NCBI RefSeq assembly: GCF_039872765.1
Contig: NZ_JBDPZC010000001.1
Coordinates: 992,001 to 1,056,000, forward strand
Origin: Roseateles_B flavus
GTDB lineage: Bacteria; Pseudomonadota; Gammaproteobacteria; Burkholderiales; Burkholderiaceae_C
Length of the DNA: 64,000 nucleotides
Direction: 5' to 3'
Shown: positions 62,215 through 64,000 of the stretch, piece by piece
How positions within the stretch are numbered: position 1 is the stretch's first letter
Layout: each line of letters starts with the position of its first letter
Notes under the pieces: model-generated
What the model saw: only the letters and a program-made list of their open reading frames with translations
Told to the model about the DNA's origin: nothing
The model's database searches: none
Position numbers and translations under genes: made by a program

Positions 62215-63669
62215 ATGACTGAAGCTTCACAAAGCGAAGGCGCACCGGCGCTCTTCGACACGCTGCCCCTGGACGCCAAGTTGCTGCGCGCCGTGGCTGA
62301 CCAGGGCTACGCGACGATGACGCCCATCCAGGCCAAGGCCATCCCGGTCGTGCTGGCCGGGCGCGACGTGATGGGGGCGGCCCAGACCGGCACCGGCAAG
62401 ACCGCCGCCTTCTCCATCCCGCTGCTGCAGCGCATGCTGCGCCACGAGAACGCCAGCGCCTCGCCGGCCCGGCATCCGGTGCGCGCGCTGTGCCTGGCGC
62501 CCACCCGCGAGCTGGCGGACCAGGTGGCCAACAACGTCAAGGCCTATGCCAAGCACAGCCAGCTGCGCGTGGCCTGCGTCTTCGGCGGCATCGACATCAA
62601 GCCGCAGATGGAAGAGCTGCGCCGCGGCGTCGAGGTGCTGATCGCCACGCCGGGCCGGCTGCTGGACCACATCGAGGCCAAGACGGCCGTGCTGAACCAG
62701 GTCGAGTACGTGGTGCTGGACGAGGCCGACCGCATGCTGGACATCGGCTTCCTGCCCGACCTGCAGCGCATCCTCAGCTACCTGCCCAAGCAGCGCCAGA
62801 CCCTGCTGTTCTCGGCCACCTTCTCGCCTGAGATCAAGCGTTTGGCCCAGAGCTATCTGCAGAATCCGGAGCTGATCGAGGTGGCGCGCCCCAATGCCAC
62901 GGCCTCCACGGTGGAGCAGCGCTTCTACAGCGTCGAGGACGACGACAAGCGCCGCACCGTCTGCCAGATCCTGCGTCAGCGCGAGATCAAGCAGGCCATC
63001 GTCTTCGTGAACTCCAAGCTGGGCGCCGCGCGCCTGGCCCGCTCCTTCGAGCGCGACGGCCTGCGCACCGCGGCCCTGCACGGCGACAAGTCCCAGGACG
63101 AGCGCCTGAAGTCCCTGGACGCCTTCAAGCGCGGCGACGTGGACCTGCTGGTGGCCACCGACGTCGCAGCCCGTGGCCTGGACATCGCCGACCTGCCGGC
63201 GGTCTTCAACTTCGACGTGCCCTTCAACGCCGAAGACTACGTCCACCGCATCGGCCGCACCGGCCGTGCCGGTGCCTCGGGCATTGCCGTCACGCTGGTG
63301 GCCCGCTCGGACGCCCGCCTGGTTGCCGACATCGAGAAGCTCATCAAGCGCAAGCTGGACCTGGAGCCCTTCGAACTCGAGGATGACCGCCCGCGCCGCC
63401 CGCGCCGTGACTGGGAAGATCGCCGCGAAGGCGCGCCCTCCGGTGCAGCTGCTGCGCCTGCTGCGGCCCCGCGTCCCGCACCCCGGTCGGCGCCGCGTGA
63501 TGCCTTCTTCGAGAAGCCCTACGAGCCCCAGAGCACCGAGGAGCCGCCGGCCTGGGAGCGTGGCACCGCAGCGGCACCGGTCAAGGGCCTGAGCAGCTAC
63601 ATCAAGCCCAAGAAGAAGGTGGCGGCCCTGTTCGGCGCCAAGCCGGCGGCCGCGCCCAGCGAGTCCTGA
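62215..63669 (+). CDS. rhlE: DEAD-box RNA helicase (RhlE type)
   Basis: 484 residues. The motifs appear in order: Q motif YATMTPIQAKAIP, motif I MGAAQTGTGKTAAFSIPLLQ, Ia PTRELADQV, motif II VVLDEADRMLDIGFLPDLQR, motif III SATFSPEI, motif V ATDVAARGLDIADLPAV and motif VI HRIGRTGRAG. A basic Arg/Pro/Ala-rich tail (about 390-484) is typical of RhlE and may bind RNA. It assists ribosome or mRNA handling, notably in the cold. It begins 9 bp after the transferase gene but is a separate function. A canonical terminator follows. Confidence 0.95.
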   Translation: MTEASQSEGAPALFDTLPLDAKLLRAVADQGYATMTPIQAKAIPVVLAGRDVMGAAQTGTGKTAAFSIPLLQRMLRHENASASPARHPVRALCLAPTRELADQVANNVKAYAKHSQLRVACVFGGIDIKPQMEELRRGVEVLIATPGRLLDHIEAKTAVLNQVEYVVLDEADRMLDIGFLPDLQRILSYLPKQRQTLLFSATFSPEIKRLAQSYLQNPELIEVARPNATASTVEQRFYSVEDDDKRRTVCQILRQREIKQAIVFVNSKLGAARLARSFERDGLRTAALHGDKSQDERLKSLDAFKRGDVDLLVATDVAARGLDIADLPAVFNFDVPFNAEDYVHRIGRTGRAGASGIAVTLVARSDARLVADIEKLIKRKLDLEPFELEDDRPRRPRRDWEDRREGAPSGAAAAPAAAPRPAPRSAPRDAFFEKPYEPQSTEEPPAWERGTAAAPVKGLSSYIKPKKKVAALFGAKPAAAPSES

Positions 63670-63684
63670 GCAAGACCTGACCCC
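63670..63684 (-). repeat. 15-bp copy of the repeated word right after the rhlE stop codon
   Basis: GCAAGACCTGACCCC on the plus strand, the exact complement of the word at 22225 and 44388. It starts on the base after the rhlE stop (TGA 63667-63669). The terminator hairpin begins 7 bases later. Confidence 0.6.
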
Positions 63685-63691
63685 AGCATCG

Positions 63692-63716
63692 AAGGCCCGC
63701 CGCAGCGGGCCTTTTT
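63692..63716 (+). terminator. Rho-independent terminator of rhlE
   Basis: Stem AAGGCCCGC (63692-63700), loop CGCA, GCGGGCCTT (63705-63713), then further T. It lies 22 bp after the rhlE stop. Confidence 0.92.
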
Positions 63717-63730
63717 CATGCGGCGGCCGC

Positions 63731-64000
63731 TCAGGCCAGCAGGCCGAAGACGGCGGGCACCTTGTCCGGCAGGGCGGGGCGCTTCTTGCGCCATTGCGCG
63801 ACCGTGCCGCTGCAGCTGAAGCCCTGAGCCAGGGTCAGGCCGCAGCTGAGCGTGAGGCGGGTCTCAGGCCGCAGGCTCGCCAGCAGCGCGTCCAGCAGAG
63901 CCTCGTTGCGGTAGGGTGTCTCGATCATCAGCTGCGTCTGCTGGAAGCGCTGCGAGAGCTGCTCCAGCTCCTTCAGCCGCGCCGTGCGGGACGCGGCCTC
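63731..64000 (-). CDS. RsmI-family (tetrapyrrole-methylase fold) SAM methyltransferase, C-terminal part
   Basis: Only the last about 90 residues are in the window; the start is beyond the right edge. They include RLKELEQLSQRFQQTQLMIE, TPYRNEALLDALLASLRPET, LTLAQGFSCSGTVAQWRKK and the final PAVFGLLA. The IETPYRN motif and the QW-K-x-P end match the RsmI paralogues found in beta- and gammaproteobacteria (small SAM methyltransferase, about 230-240 residues). RsmI itself methylates 16S rRNA C1402; the paralogue's target is not known. It is convergent with rhlE. Confidence 0.75.
   Translation of the reverse strand, partial: EAASRTARLKELEQLSQRFQQTQLMIETPYRNEALLDALLASLRPETRLTLSCGLTLAQGFSCSGTVAQWRKKRPALPDKVPAVFGLLA

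Overview
The window looks like chromosome of a high-GC betaproteobacterium of the order Burkholderiales. The gene set suggests the Sphaerotilaceae side (Roseateles/Leptothrix relatives): a CIRCE-controlled rpoH, DUF4148 and DUF3108 proteins, an Xps-ordered type II secretion cluster and large surface-glycan loci. The genus is an inference from gene content. I see no tRNA, rRNA, CRISPR array, insertion sequence or prophage. Two genes run off the ends: rpoH on the left and an RsmI-family methyltransferase on the right.

Layout. Positions 1-5600 (minus strand) hold rpoH with a CIRCE operator, an orphan cheW, a large MASE1/CHASE/PAS hybrid histidine kinase and a LysR regulator. At 5.8-6.8 kb is a decayed alpha/beta hydrolase. 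Positions 6.9-18.2 kb are mostly housekeeping: ychF, a UbiH-family FAD monooxygenase, dsbC, a DUF3429 membrane protein, an M61 peptidase, a DUF3108 protein, an enoyl-CoA hydratase, a DUF4148 protein, a secreted repeat protein and lysS. Positions 18.2-28.3 kb (plus strand) are glycan locus 1: WbpB/WbpD/WbpE for a diacetamido-uronic acid sugar, two more DegT aminotransferases, an acyltransferase, a Wzx flippase, two glycosyltransferases and a PglC-type initiating transferase. Positions 28.4-42.1 kb are a type II secretion system. The minus-strand operon gspFGHIJKLM-(C/N)-D is separated from gspE by a 656-residue, highly expressed-looking secreted protein and a small exported protein. Positions 42.1-48.5 kb are glycan locus 2 (a minus-strand glycosyltransferase, then a plus-strand flippase-like gene, methyltransferases and glycosyltransferases). 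Positions 48.5-62.2 kb are glycan locus 3: the minus-strand operon wza-wzz-wzx-wzy-GT2-GT-GT-asnB-GT, plus a divergent WecA/MraY-type initiating transferase. The window closes with rhlE and a partial methyltransferase.

How the parts may work together. About 44 kb is devoted to the cell surface: nucleotide-sugar synthesis, two chemically different initiating transferases, up to three flippases, one polymerase, a chain-length protein and an outer-membrane exporter. These surround a secretion system that brackets an abundant exported protein. The most interesting reading is a surface-layer module: a dedicated type II secretion system, its S-layer-like substrate and the glycans that could anchor or decorate it. 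It resembles the linkage of S-layer, type II secretion and LPS genes known in Aeromonas. This is a hypothesis; the substrate has no family I recognise.

A second unexpected signal is a 13-15 bp word (GGGGTCAGGTCTTGC and close variants) at six places. Four copies lie in different glycan genes, always reading Gly-Gln-Val-Leu in the same frame with the TTG leucine codon. Two copies sit at stop codons.
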